DNA from: Mesostigma viride
Taxonomy: Eukaryota > Streptophyta > Mesostigmatophyceae > Mesostigmatales > Mesostigmataceae
Direction of reading: 5' to 3'
DNA: 64,000 nt
NCBI GenBank assembly: GCA_009746045.1
Contig: RPFO01000104.1
Coordinates: forward strand, 221,656-285,655
Shown here: positions 10,713-22,189 of the stretch, one piece after another
Numbering within the stretch: position 1 is the first letter of the stretch
How the letters are laid out: every line of letters starts with the position of its first letter
Translations under genes and position numbers: made by a program
Notes under the pieces: generated by a model
Database searches by the model: none
Told to the model about the DNA's origin: nothing
Seen by the model: only the letters and a program-made list of their open reading frames with translations

Positions 10713-11160
10713 ACGAGGTGGTAATTTACTCCGCTTTTACTCTTACGGTTTACATACGAGTTCGGATCTTTCTCGTAAGCTACGAGTTAGATCCGAGGTA
10801 AGATCCGACGTCGTAATTTACGAGGTAATCTACGAGGTAGTAATTTACGAGGTAGTAATTTACGAGGTAGTAATTTACGAGGTAGTAATTTACGAGGTAG
10901 TAATTTACGAGGTAGTAATTTACGAGGTAGTAATTTACGAGGTAGTAATTTACGAGGTAGTAATTTACGAGGTAGTAACTTACGAGGTAGTAATGTACGA
11001 GGTAGTAATTTACGAGGTAGTAATTTACGAGGTAGTAGTGTACGAGGTAGTAATGTACGAGGTAGTAACTTACGAGGTAGTAACTTACGAGGTAGTAATT
11101 TACGAGTTGATAGTCTACGAGCGGTAAATTACGAGATGGTAACTTACGTGCAGACCTCTA
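10713..11160 (+). repeat. Left subterminal repeats, about 16-bp unit TACGAGGTAGTAATTT
   Basis: Roughly 17-18 tandem copies at 10818-11105, preceded by looser copies of GTAATTTAC and GATCCGA. The right subterminal region has related but scattered copies. In CACTA elements such repeats bind the transposase complex; that role is inferred here. Confidence 0.8.
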
Positions 11161-11548
11161 CATATCGTAATTTACAAGTTGTAACTTAAGACTCTATACT
11201 ATGTTTTTAATTTGTGCAATGTCCATCATCATTCATTTCATGAAATGAGCCTAAAAGAGTTTATTATTTCATATTTAAGCATAAAACAAAGTTTTTGTCT
11301 TAACTTCACCAATATGTCTTCATTCTCACATTTCAGCCGATGTCCTTGTCGCATTTATAATACATTGAAACTCTAACACAAGACATCAAGGAGACAACCA
11401 TCGCAGGCCAGAAATCGGGAGAATCCGGAGCATGGTAGCACAAGACATGATCAGATAACCAAGTCGGCTGATGACATCCTTAAATATTTATTGGCTTTGC
11501 TATCATCCATTGGATTGCGTGACAAACTCGCTCGATTGGTGGGGTCTT

Positions 11549-12976
11549 CTACAAAGGTGCTGACTGGGGCTCGGCCGGCAGTGAGTGCGTGACATCCCCG
11601 CTCGCGGCGCCGATGGGTGTGGTCTCCTCGGCAGGTGCTGATGTGCGCTCGCTTGGTGCGCTCGAGGCGCCGATGCTTGCGCGGGAGTGCGAGTTTGCGC
11701 TTGCGTCAGAGTAGGGCCACGGGTTGTTTATGTTGTCGAACAAGACACGCGTTGGCACATTCCGGTATCCTGCACGCGTCCTCGCCACCTCCTTGAAACA
11801 TTCGTCCACGTCGTCCCACTCGCGCCTTGGCCCAGTCCGCATCAGGCTCAGCTTCAGGGACGCCTCGCGCACCTTCTTCTTGTCCCAGCACTTGGAGGCG
11901 ATGTCTTCCCAATCTTCCCACAGCTCAGGCCGCTTGTCCCGCACCTCCTGCTTGTGGTGTCATCATCACACGGCAAGTACATTCATTTTAACCATGCATG
12001 CATTGAACAAACAATGTAAGTCATTGTTGGCATACAAAAACTAAATGTAGTGACATGCAGTATAGGCCTATGTACCAATGTGTTAAAGAAAGTAAGCGCA
12101 TGCCACGAAACAATGATAAGAAGGCTGCTTACCTGCACCGTGAAGTGCAACATCTTCAGATAGTACAAAAGTACCACGCGGGCGAAGTCCTCCTTCAGCC
12201 ATGCTGGAAGGTCGGCGTACTTCTTGATGCGATTGGTGGTGGCCGTCCCCACCAACCACGGCGTGTAGTCGTCAGACACCCGCATGAGGCCAAACTTGAA
12301 CAAGTTGGACCGGTGGTTGGCCAGGCGCTTGATCAGCGCAGCCCGGACTTGAACGTAATCCTCCGCAGGAACCGAGTCGGCGGGGCTTCTCACGATGCCC
12401 GACTCCTGGAAGAACATGGCGATCGCGCCACGCAGACCCATCTCCCTGACGGACCGCTCCTGGTCCAGCTGAACCTCTTTCCCGACATCACCGCGAATGG
12501 ACAAGCAATGACGGGAGAGGTGTTCGACAGCGGCCGAAAAAGCTGGGGTCGTCTTCTGCAAACGTGCAATGTGCAAGATAGAGAAAGTGCGAAGTTAGAA
12601 ATCTGGAATAATGAATCGTGTAAAGCAAAAAAGTTCAGCAAATAAGCTATATAATGCGTAATGTGCAACCCACGAAATTCTTGGGCAGTTTGGTGCCCAG
12701 TCGCGTCATGAGACTGGCGACGTCTTGTCTCAGGGCCGCCACCTCCTGCCTGAGGCCCTCCTCCGCCCTGTTGGCCGCGATTTGCAAGTTCCTGCCGGAG
12801 GAGGTTTTGGCCGGTGCCTCCGGGCCCATATCGTCGTCCTCGCCGGAGGACGACGAGGAAGAGGAATCGGATTCGGATTCGGATTCTGAGGTCAAGGGGC
12901 GGCTTTTCTTGCGCCGCCGGCCCATGTCCTCCTCCTCCCGCGACATCATGGCCTTCTTCTTGAGCTTGGGCGCCAT
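11549..12976 (-). CDS. Three-exon nuclear-type protein with coiled coil, element-borne (possible TnpA-like partner)
   Basis: Exon 1 is 12976-12674, exon 2 12555-12133, and exon 3 from 11950 (or 11947) to the stop at 11549. Both introns are GT-AG and phase 0, giving about 375 residues. The N-terminus (MAPKLKKKAMMSREEEDMGR, then KKSRP) is very basic and followed by a Ser/Glu/Asp run (TSESESESDSSSSSSS), typical of nuclear proteins. LRQEVAALRQDVASLMTRLG forms a short heptad coil. Exons 2-3 are helical (LPAWLKEDFARVVLLYYLKM, ELWEDWEDIASKCWDKKKV) and match no family I know. The gene is divergent from the transposase across the 85-bp minisatellite. CACTA elements usually encode a small DNA-binding partner next to the transposase; that role is an inference from position only. 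Confidence 0.6.
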
Positions 12977-13204
12977 AGAAACTGATGAGCTGCGCGTAAA
13001 CGTTAACTGGAGTCACCTACGGTGGTGAAGACGTGAAGGCGCACTTTCAAATTTCGCGTGCACTCCTGGTGCACTGTCAAATTTCGCGTACACACGTGGT
13101 TGCAGCCATCCGACGGCTACAACCCCAGTGGTCAGGGGCAAACCAAACATCGCACGGTACACGTTCTTGCGGCATCGCTGTCAGGTAACCCTATAACGCG
13201 GCAA

Positions 13205-13780
13205 CCCGCTGTTATACTGGCGGCAGTTGTGTACCACCCCCCTCCTTCCCACGGCAGGTACGCAGCGACTCGCTGTTGTGCTGGCTGCAGTTGTGTACCA
13301 CCTGTACGGTATTTGTGTACCACCCCCTCCTTCCCACGGCAGGTACGCAGCGACTCGCTGTTGTCCTGGCTGCAGTTGTGTACCACCTGTACGGTATTTG
13401 TGTACCACCCCGCTCCTTCCCACGGCAGGTACGCAGCGACTCGCTGTTGTCCTGGCTGCAGTTGTGTACCACCTGTACGGTATTTGTGTACCACCCCCTC
13501 CTTCCCACGGCAGGTACGCAGCGACTCGCTGTTGTCCTGGCTGCAGTTGTGTACCACCTGTACGGTATTTGTGTACCACCCCCTCCTTCCCACGGCAGGT
13601 ACGCAGCGACTCGCTGTTGTCCTGGCTGCAGTTGTGTACCACCTGTACGGTATTTGTGTACCACCCCCTCCTTCCCACGGCAGGTACGCAGCGACCCGCT
13701 GTCGACCTGGCTGCAGTTGTGTACCACCTGTACGGTATTTGTGTACCACCCCCCTCCTTCCCGCGGCAGTTGTGTACCAC
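13205..13780 (+). repeat. 85-86-bp minisatellite array 1, in divergent promoter
   Basis: About six and a half copies. Landmarks of the unit are GTGTACCACC (twice), CCTTCCCACGGCAGGTACGC, AGCGACTCGCTGTTG and CTGGCTGCAGTT. It lies between the starts of the genes at 12976 (minus) and 13872 (plus). The same unit recurs at 21640-21970 and 31940-32500, each time between divergent genes. The frames open through it are artefacts. Confidence 0.9.
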
Positions 13781-13871
13781 CTTCGGTTTAGTTAGGTATT
13801 GGTATAAGCCTCGTGTTGTAATTGCTGTACGTCCATGGCGTTTGTTGCAACTGGAGGTGTATACAATATTA

Positions 13872-16800
13872 ATGGGCGACACTGCATGGCAACGATGCGC
13901 ACGGAATTGTCAGCCTGACAAGCAAATGAGCTGGCTGTTTTCTCGTCGATCTCAGGCATATTACAAGTCCCCCCAAAAGTCGTTCGTAGGTGAGGCCATT
14001 GAACGTTCTCGTCGTCAGGCACATCCCTTCTCGTTCCCCGATATCGGTCCACAACCGCTCGTCGCGCGCCCCAATGTCGGTGCCTCCTGGTCCGTTCCCA
14101 GCGGCGGGAACGACGGAGCCAAACGGCGAAGGCTGTTTGGTGAGCCACGCCAGGAATGCCCGCAAGGTGAACAGCTGTTGAAGACCGCCGAAGCTGTTGA
14201 AGTGGCTGAAGTGGATACACGGTCGCCGGAGCCCGATGCGGCGGGCATGGAAGGCGTAGAGCCTGCTGAGCCGCGCCCTGATGACTCAATGGAGGAGGAA
14301 TGGGGGGCGATGGCGGAGGAGGAGTTTACGGCAGACGGTGGGGCAGGGGGGGCGATGGCGGAGGAGGGGCTTACGACAGACGGTGGGGGAGGAACGGCTG
14401 GTGATGTTGAGGCCGGCGCCGGCCGTGCATCAAGAAACCCATGGGCATGGTCTAAGCCGTTGTCTGGGAACGCGGATTTTACACAGGCTTCGCTTTTCTG
14501 CATAGCCACGGAGTTTGGTCTTCCTGATAAGTGCATCGAAGCGTTTCAGGAACTGGCGAAGCACCCACAATACAGTGTGACCAGCCACGGGGAGTTCGGC
14601 GTGGCTAGGAGACGGTCATTGGAGAAGGGCCTGCCCCTTGCGGACGCACTGACTGTGAATTGGGTCCCAGCGGAGGCAGAGGGCGATCCTTTGCGTGAGG
14701 CAGTCAAGTTCACTTACATCAGCATACAGTCAACGCTATCCGCTCTGCTGCAGAATGAGTCGTTCACGGGGAAACTGTTACTAGAACACGAGATGAATGA
14801 GGATCGGCGTGTGTGGACTTTCAATCAGACCCAGTTTTACAACACCCATCCAACAGTTCAACAACAGGAGGTGCAGCTTCCCGCCTTGGCAGCAAGTTCC
14901 AGTGAGAAGCGGCAGAGTGTCGTCCGCATTGGGGACACCATCATGGTGTTAATGGACAACAACAAGGGGCAGCGAAAGCGAGAAGAACTTTGCCTTGTCC
15001 GCGCTGTCTTCATGCAAGTAAACGCTGACGGGACTCGTGAGCCATGGGCGAAAGTCCGGTAAGTGGCACGGATGGTGCTTTTGTGTCGATGTACACTCAT
15101 CATGATATGCCCTTGGGATTGCACATGCTGAGTTAATTGCATTCTGCTGAAAACAGATTGGTGTTCGTCCGGGCTCCCTTGTTGGTTGGTACCAGTTGAC
15201 CACTATAAACTGCCGTAATGGGCATGCATCCGGGCCAGTGCAAGCATGGTTATTAAACTGGGTTGTGGGAAGTGCAATGTTTGCACCATATATCAAGTAT
15301 GATGACAGTGTTTATGCAGCAATGTGGTGTGTTTAGAGACCAAATAATGTCGTAGCCTTTTTGGTCCTGCATGAGCGCAAAGTTCCGAACACTATTTTCC
15401 CGAGGTTAGCCACTCCTCGGCATCCTCGGCATCCTAAATTGAGACCACGCCTGCGCAGGATTACACAGAGTGCACTACATTTGGTGGGAGGATATTGACG
15501 TGTGCACGTCCAGCACGCTTGGATGGATCTAGTATTGTATATTGATGACAACGCTATATAATTTGCCCGCCGTCATGATGCCTGCAGGTTCTTCTACCGC
15601 GCAAGGGATTGTCCGGGGGGACCGTACCGCGGGATGCCGATCGTGTCAGTGAGGTCTTCTGGACGAAGCATGAGCAGGAGATCTCTTTACTGAACTACGG
15701 GGGTCACATTGACGTGGTTGGCGTCCGTAAGTGGAGGAAATTTGCCGAGGCTGACCGAGAGGGCGGGCGAGTGTTCTTCATGCGCAGGTCGTACAACCTG
15801 TCCCCGGACAAGCCTCGGTACAAGAGGCTGAGATTCTCTAGATGGGAAGCCGAATTCCGCTGTTACCGCCCTTCTAAGTCTGGTCTACCCATCCTATATT
15901 TGGTAGTGGCGTTGTGGGATGACTCATTTGAGGAGTATCTCCATCGGCATGGGACGCTGGAAGCGCATTTGTTCACTGTTCTGAACATCGAGCGCGCCGA
16001 CAACAAGTCAAGAGACATGATCTTCCCCATCACCGTGAGAGATACACATGTGCCACGAGAGGCAGTCCTTGAGTGTCTTGTGGAGGACATGGATGCGATG
16101 GCAGAGGGCGTGCCCATGCGTGTGAAGTTTCCCAAAACGCCAAGTGAGCTTTGGGAAATCCGTGTCGCGAACCTGAACGTGATGGATTCGGCCGCCCGCA
16201 ACGGCGCGATGGGGCACAAGGGTTGCACCGGCGACAAAGTGAGTGATGTTGTCACGTAGCTTGGTTCGGGGTGCTGCCCATGTGACCTTGATTCATTGGG
16301 AAGCTGTGTTGGTGTGGTATCACCGTAACCATCAGCCCTTCTTTTATTTCTGCGTACCTTGGTGTGCGGCGCATTGTGGGTGTGTGCGCCACTGCAGGGA
16401 TGCCCCTTTTGCAACGTTCACCACGACGACTGGGCGGATGCGACGGTGGACGTGGCGGAGTACATGCGCAGTGAGAAGCAAACGGCGGAAATATTGGAGG
16501 AGATGGAGGGCATGGCGACGGCCACGGCACGGAAAGAGAAGGCGAAGGAGACCGGGGTGATGTATCAGCCGCTGTGGCCTTGGCGGGATCTTCGATTCTT
16601 TGACCGCTACCGGCAGTATCCGATGGATATCTTTCACAATCTGACGTTGGGTCTATGTAAGCAGGTGGCTCGCTACCTCGAGGAGGATGGAATTCCCACT
16701 CGCCAGCACCCGGAGTTGGATGCTTGGGTAAGCGCACACCCCACGCGCGTCGGGAGCCGGCTGCCGCAGGGGAAAGCTTTTACCTTGTATCCACATTACA

Positions 16801-18485
16801 AGGGAATGGAGCTGCTGACCCTGCTGTTCCAAATGCCTTTTGCACTTCCCATGCTGCTGCTGAGGAGGCGGAATGAGGGAGATGATAAGGAGAAAAGGAA
16901 GGCCCGGCGGATCAGCAAGATGGTGATGCACCTCGCCAAGTGGGCGCAGATGATGCTTGGTCCCGTTACGTCTCCAATCTACAACTTGGCTGCGGACAAC
17001 GTCTACGCCACTTTTCAAGAGTGTTTCGGCACCTTGTGGCCGCGTGGCAGCCTTGCAGGAAAGGGTCCTGGGGCAATGGCTGAGGCAGCGGATGGCGACG
17101 AAAAGAAGAAAAACGCGGAGAAGAAGAAGAAGAACGCGGAGAAGAAGAAGAAGAGGATGGCACGCCAAGACAATGCCGCCAGCCATAACGTCCACATACC
17201 GCGCCATGCTTTGGCACAGACTGACGATGTGGGTCGTATCTGGTCCTTGGGCCCGCATGAATTTGAGGGGTACCACTTATTCCTGAAATCTCTCATGGAG
17301 TCGATGGCCAAATGCCACAGCAAGGAGCCGGGGCGTTACTTGCTGCAGAAACTACAGGGCTACTTGGCGTGGCAGTCCATGCTGGTTAAGGAGACATCCC
17401 AGCTCGATGAACGCGTGCTGCAAACCTTGCAGGAAAGCAGGATGTTCAACAAGCTGTATCCCAAAGCGTCCGCGACTGGTAGTGGCGCGAGTGGCGGTCC
17501 TTCTGGGCGGGAGGTGTGGGTGCGGGAAGGGGCGACTTTTCCAACGGTCATACACGAGCGCTGCGCGTTGGGGCGCATCGAGCAGGTGAGGAAACGCATG
17601 GGCGCTGTTGCTATGGCTGCGCTGGCGCTAGGGCTAGGGCATTCCTTGGTGTGCTGGGCCGACCCAGCATTTCCGTTCATATGCCCAGGCTAACAACGGC
17701 ACTTGTGTGTTTTGCATGGGTGCTGTGTGTGTGCAGGTCATGGGGGGCATGCCTTGCGGCCGTAACCCTAAGTCAACACCTACGTTGGCCGAAATTGGCG
17801 CTGACAAGCAGACGGTGGACGAGCTTCTCGCCCCGCTGGGCTGTCCACCCTGGGATGAAGCAACTGGCAGCGTGAAGGTTTATGCTAGTGCAGTAGTCGG
17901 TGCCAGGACCATTACGACTGGGGAGGTCAGGTGCTTCCACACTGATGCATACCCGGCAGGGCAAGTGGCGACAGCAGACTCATTGGCATACCAGGCGGCG
18001 GACAATGTGGACGCTGAATTTTGGTTTGCTGAGGTTGGCACCATCTTCATGCTGACGCCTGCTGAGGGGGCCATGGGGAGCATGTGGTTTGTCCCGATTT
18101 GGTTTGAGTCAGGGGATGCAAAGGACGTTCAGGGCAATCCCATGTTCAACATGGACGAAACTGGACGGACTGTCCTGTGTTCACCAAAGACATGACACTG
18201 TCCTCGCAGTGGAAAGCCACGGGGAAGTATCCACAGCCTCTGTCCTACCTGGGGTCACAGGTCCGACTGTTGCATCAGTGCTGGCGGCGTGGTTACGAAA
18301 CCAAATGCAAAGTAAAGCATGTGGCGGCACGTGTAGGTGACACCACATCAGAACCAGTCCTACAGGTGAAGCACGACCACCTTGGGAACAACCACTACGT
18401 GCTCGATGCGTTTGATTGGGCGTGCCCAGCGTACTATCGTGACCTGCACATGGGGGGCGTGACGGACCAGCATGGGAAACGATGA
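13872..18485 (+). CDS. Plavaka/CACTA-like transposase with BAH domain, four exons
   Basis: Exons are 13872-15058, 15588-16238, 16398-17585 and 17737 to 18195 or 18485; the introns are GT-AG. Exon 1 starts MGDTAWQRC, has an acidic middle, and ends with GDTIMVLMDN...EPWAKVRFFYRARD, which continues in exon 2 as VSEVFWTKHEQEISLL...FFMRRSYNLSP. This is the layout of a bromo-adjacent-homology domain (KVR.FYR..D, EVFWS.H, FF....Y). Exons 2-3 then give the transposase signature: a LFTVLNIERADNKSRDMIFP strand region, CPFCNVHHDDWAD, PLWPWRDLRFFDRYRQYPMD, IFHNLTLGLCKQV, and NVHIPRHALAQTDDVG. This is the order seen in Plavaka transposases (C..C, PxDxLHN-like, H..R). A Lys-rich AEKKKK insert lies at 17100-17160. 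Two frame slips each look like one missing base (G run at 15614-15619; about 18177), so it is either a recent pseudogene or carries sequence errors. I cannot place the DDE residues. Confidence 0.6.
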
Positions 18486-18549
18486 CCTGCACAGGATGGG
18501 CGTGTCAGATAATCACGGCATTTTGTAACGTAGGGAGGCCAGTGTATTT

Positions 18550-19010
18550 ATATTATTGGCCATGGGGCTGAGGTTGTGAGCATCCCATTCGTCATGCTCG
18601 TGCCCAGTTTGCGTGTGCCCAGTTTTGGGGACATTGTATTTATATTGTTGGCCATGGGGCTGAGGTTGTGAGCATCCCATTCGTCATGCTCGTGCCCAGT
18701 TTGCGTGTGCCCAGTTTTGGGGACATTGTATTTATATTGTTGGCCATGGGGCTGAGGTTGTGAGCATCCCATTCGTCATGCTCGTGCCCAGTTTGCGTGT
18801 GCCCAGTTTTGGGGACATTGTATTTATATTGTTGGCCATGGGGCTGAGGTTGTGAGCATCCCATTCGTCATGCTCGTGCCCAGTTTGCGTGTGCCCAGTT
18901 TTGGGGACATTGTATTTATATTGTTGGCCATGGGGCTGAGGTTGTGAGCATCCCATTCGTCATGCTCGTGCCCAGTTTGCGTGTGCCCAGTTTTGGGGAC
19001 ATCCTATTTA
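18550..19010 (+). repeat. 92-bp satellite, five copies
   Basis: The unit contains TTGGCCATGGGGCTGAGG, GAGCATCCCATTCGTCATGC and GTGCCCAGTTTTGGGGACAT. Copies are nearly identical, so the array is young. It starts about 65 bp after the end of the transposase gene and may hold its 3' UTR. Confidence 0.9.
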
Positions 19011-19329
19011 AATGTTTTTCTGTATTCATATACGTGGTAAGGGAACGACCCATTAGTAAATTTTCTGAGACTTTGCAATTGAAATCAGACAACTATGCTC
19101 CATGTACACTGCATGATACACCTGGATATCAAATATTACATAACTTGGTTAAGGTTTCTTTCCATCACTCCGAGGGCTCCTGATCTGTGGCTCGCCAATG
19201 GGTGCACGAGATTAAGCAATTGATATGACCTTTTGTGGATGCCCTACCTAACGCGAGGGCATGATCATCTTACCATGCAGTGATCAGAACCTGGGGCCAG
19301 GCTTTTTAAGGCAACGAGACAAGTGGGGC
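19011..19329. other. No gene seen
   Basis: AT-richer spacer downstream of the 92-bp satellite. I see no coding frame or repeat that I can name. Confidence 0.4.
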
Positions 19330-20471
19330 GTCATATTCATAGGTTAATTAATTCATTAATTCATTAATTCATTAATTAATTAATTAATGAGGAACATCAC
19401 TCCGTTGGGAGTCAATGGAGCACATATCCATGAGAAGGGGCATATGGCGTTTAAGACATCCAAGGCTACTTCATGCAAGGTTAAACTCGTGCTCCCTTTC
19501 TGCTTCATGGATGGATGGATGGATGGATGGATGGATGGATGGATGGATGGATGGATGGATGGCTGGCTGGATGGATGGATGGATGGATGGATGGATGGAT
19601 GGATGGATGGATGGATGGATGGATGGATGGATGGATGGATGGATGGATGGATGGATGGATGGATGGATGGATGGATGGATGGATGGATGGATGGATGGAT
19701 GGATGGATGGATGGATGGATGGATGGATGGATGGATGGATGGATGGATGGATGGATGGATGGATGGATGGATGGATGGATGGATGGATGGATGGATGGAT
19801 GGATGGATGGATGGATGGATGGATGGATGGATGGATGGAGGGAGGGAGGGAGGGAGGGAGGGAGGGAGGGAGGGAGGGAGGGAGGGAGGGAGGGAGGGAG
19901 GGAGGGAGGGAGGGAGGGAGGGAGGGAGGCTGGGAGGGAGGGAGGGAGGGAGGGAGGGAGGGAGGGAGGGAGGGAGGGAGGGAGGGAGGGAGGGAGGGAG
20001 GGAGGGAGGGAGGGAGGGAGGGAGGGAGGGAGGGAGGGAGGGAGGGAGGGAGGAGGGAGGGAGGGAGGGAGGGAGGGAGGAGGGAGGGAGGGAGGGAGGG
20101 AGGGAGGGAGGGAGGGAGGGAGGGAGGGAGGGAGGGAGGGAGGCTGGGAGGGAGGGAGGGAGGGAGGGAGGCTGGGAGGGAGGGAGGGAGGGAGGGAGGG
20201 AGGGAGGGAGGGAGGGAGGGAGGGAGGGAGGGAGGGAGGGAGGGAGGAGGGAGGGAGGGAGGGAGGGAGGGAGGGAGGGAGGGAGGGAGGGAGGGAGGGG
20301 AGGGAGGGGGAGGGTGGGTGGGTGGGTGGGTGGGTGGGTGGGTGGGCGGGTGGGTGGGTGGGTGGGTGGGTGGGCGGGTGGGTGGGTGGGTGGGTGGGTG
20401 GGTGGGTGGGTGGGTGGGTGGGATGGATGGATGTGGATGGATGGATGGTGGGTGGGTGGGTGGGTGGGTGG
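19330..20471. repeat. Retroelement tail plus 964-bp compound microsatellite (GGAT)n(GGAG)n(GGTG)n
   Basis: A TAAT tail and CTCCGTTGGGAG hairpin (19400-19411) are followed by GGAT units (19508-about 19836), GGAG units (to about 20310), and GGTG units with brief GGAT (to 20471). It ends eight bases before the stop codon of the oxygenase gene. Long MDGW, GGRE and VGGW frames are artefacts. Confidence 0.9.
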
Positions 20472-20479
20472 TGGACTAC

Positions 20480-21496
20480 TTACACAATCACTGGGCAAAC
20501 GCTATCTGCGAGACCCTGGTTGCCCAGTCGCCTTGCCGTGCTGATGCCCTTGAAAAAAATGCGGCGATTTTCCACCTGGTACGCGGCACCAGCATGCACA
20601 TGTGCTCCATGCCATAAAACAACATCACCAGGATTGAGCATCACCTCAGTTTTTCCCTCCCCCCTCTTGGAGATGTCCCTCTTCCTATAATGGCGGATAC
20701 TATTGTCGTACGAAACCCAACGTGTGTCGGGTTGTACAGCGATGATGCAACTTACTGGGAAGTATACCTCCCATGCCAAAACTTCACGTGTAAGATCGGA
20801 ATGGGGCCCTTGTTCTTTGCAGTTAGCCAGGCTTCGGAGCACCAGCAACTCACGTGGCTTAGGCACGTAGGACATGTCCAGCGCAGCATGCAGGATCTTG
20901 ACCGCCAATCCCAAGACGAGCTTTCCAAACGGGCTGTCTTCGTCGATAAGGGCTTGGCTACGTTGCTTTGGAGGGAATGAAAACGTCTTGGTGTTCTCGT
21001 TGTACTTCCGAAAAATTCTGTCAAATTTAGTATCCGGAATGTCTTGCGCAGCATTCAGCATCTGCACGCGTACTTCCTCGCTTACGATGCCTCGTATGAC
21101 AGTGTATCCCCTCTCCCTGATATCCGCCGCACACTTCTTTTGTAAAGGGGTTTCGGCAATGTTCCTCTCACGCAATGCCACGTTTTCAATCGCCTTTTCC
21201 CCGGCATTCTTCCGGTTGCCCACACGGTGGTTCTCTTCGGCTTTCAATGCGGCGGGCGTTTTTTTCTTGGCAGGAACCTTCTTGGCCGCCTCCCGCCTTG
21301 CTTTTTGCCTTTCCGCCTGCTGCTTCCTATATGCCAGCAATCCACCAGCCCTCTTGATAGCAGCTTTCTGGTCGATGTCGCGCCACCTGTTTGCCTTCAT
21401 GATTTTGGCTTGCATCTTCTTCATGGCTTTGCACGCCTTGGCGACTTCCTGCTCACTTGCCAAGTCGGATTCCAACATTACTACGGAATCCATCAT
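20480..21496 (-). CDS. 2-oxoglutarate/Fe(II)-dependent oxygenase, element-borne
   Basis: Single exon, 338 residues from the ATG at 21496 (an upstream exon cannot be excluded, since the frame stays open to 21529). Residues 20-120 are a basic, helical Lys/Ala-rich region ([17 protein letters not shown]). The C-terminal half is a double-stranded beta-helix oxygenase. H232 and D234 in GPHSDL are the HxD iron ligands; [17 protein letters not shown] supplies the distal His (H296-H301); NRRIFFKG gives the Arg for 2-oxoglutarate. FRGI-type N-terminal strands ([12 protein letters not shown]) fit a PhyH-like fold. Substrate unknown: DNA-base oxidation is possible because TET/JBP-type oxygenases are known cargo of KDZ transposons, but I see no specific TET/JBP signature. 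The gene is divergent from the gene at 22190 across minisatellite array 2. Confidence 0.65.
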   Translation of the reverse strand: MMDSVVMLESDLASEQEVAKACKAMKKMQAKIMKANRWRDIDQKAAIKRAGGLLAYRKQQAERQKARREAAKKVPAKKKTPAALKAEENHRVGNRKNAGEKAIENVALRERNIAETPLQKKCAADIRERGYTVIRGIVSEEVRVQMLNAAQDIPDTKFDRIFRKYNENTKTFSFPPKQRSQALIDEDSPFGKLVLGLAVKILHAALDMSYVPKPRELLVLRSLANCKEQGPHSDLTREVLAWEVYFPVSCIIAVQPDTRWVSYDNSIRHYRKRDISKRGEGKTEVMLNPGDVVLWHGAHVHAGAAYQVENRRIFFKGISTARRLGNQGLADSVCPVIV

Positions 21497-21639
21497 AGAC
21501 CGGCAAAGAACAACAGGGTTCAAAAGCAACCGATAATATGTAAAGGCTGTATCGATCGGGAGGACTTCCGCCGTGCAGCGACAGCTATACCAACCTTGAG
21601 GACAACATTGACATTATTAATTTACGAGCTGCCAGGACA

Positions 21640-21970
21640 ACAGCGGGTCGCTGCGTGCCTGCCGCCAGAAGGATCGAGGGGGGTGGTACACAAAAACCGT
21701 ACAGGTGGTACACAACTGCAGCCAGGACAACAGCGAGTCGCTGCGTACCTGCCGTGGGAAGGAGCGGGGTGGTACACAAATACCGTACAGGTGGTACACA
21801 ACTGCAGCCAGCACAACAGCGAGTCGCTGCGTACCTGCCGTGGGAAGGAGGGGGTGGTACACAAATACCGTACAGGTGGTACACAACTGCAGCCAGGACA
21901 ACAGCGAGTCGCTGCGTACCTGCCGTGGGAAGGAGCGGGGTGGTACACAAATACCGTACAGGTGGTACAC
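21640..21970 (-). repeat. 85-86-bp minisatellite array 2, in divergent promoter
   Basis: About four copies in reverse orientation to array 1 (GGTGGTACACAAATACCGTA, AACTGCAGCCAGGACAACAG, CGAGTCGCTGCGTACCTGCC). It lies between the starts of the oxygenase gene (21496, minus) and the gene at 22190 (plus). Confidence 0.9.
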
Positions 21971-22189
21971 GCACTCGATCGATCGGGTGCCATGCTGGCA
22001 ATTGTAAGATGCATCGTGTATGATGTATTTAGGTAGTGGCACGCAAATGCATGGTTGTACAGTGCAGTGACAGCAGTACAGGCAGAGGTAATGAGGTATC
22101 AACATCTGTCCCCCCGATCACGTGAGCCTGAGGTAATTATTGGATCACGTTAACGGTAATTACCTTGCAGGCAGTACGCAACCGTAGCA

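Noticed and set aside
9935-11436. A DNA transposon bounded by the inverse copies of GGCCTGCGCTGGTTGTCTCC
   Set aside because: The interval would cross the left end of the 28-kb element, and the motif occurs singly elsewhere (3168, 43410); it is a dispersed repeat, not a terminal repeat pair.
13205-13780. CRISPR-like array
   Set aside because: Units are contiguous with no unique spacers, and the genome is eukaryotic.
13058-13860. Open frames with VYHLYGICVPP repeats in the 85-bp arrays (also at 21600 and 31950)
   Set aside because: Equivalent frames exist on both strands and track the repeat unit. The real exon starts at 13872.
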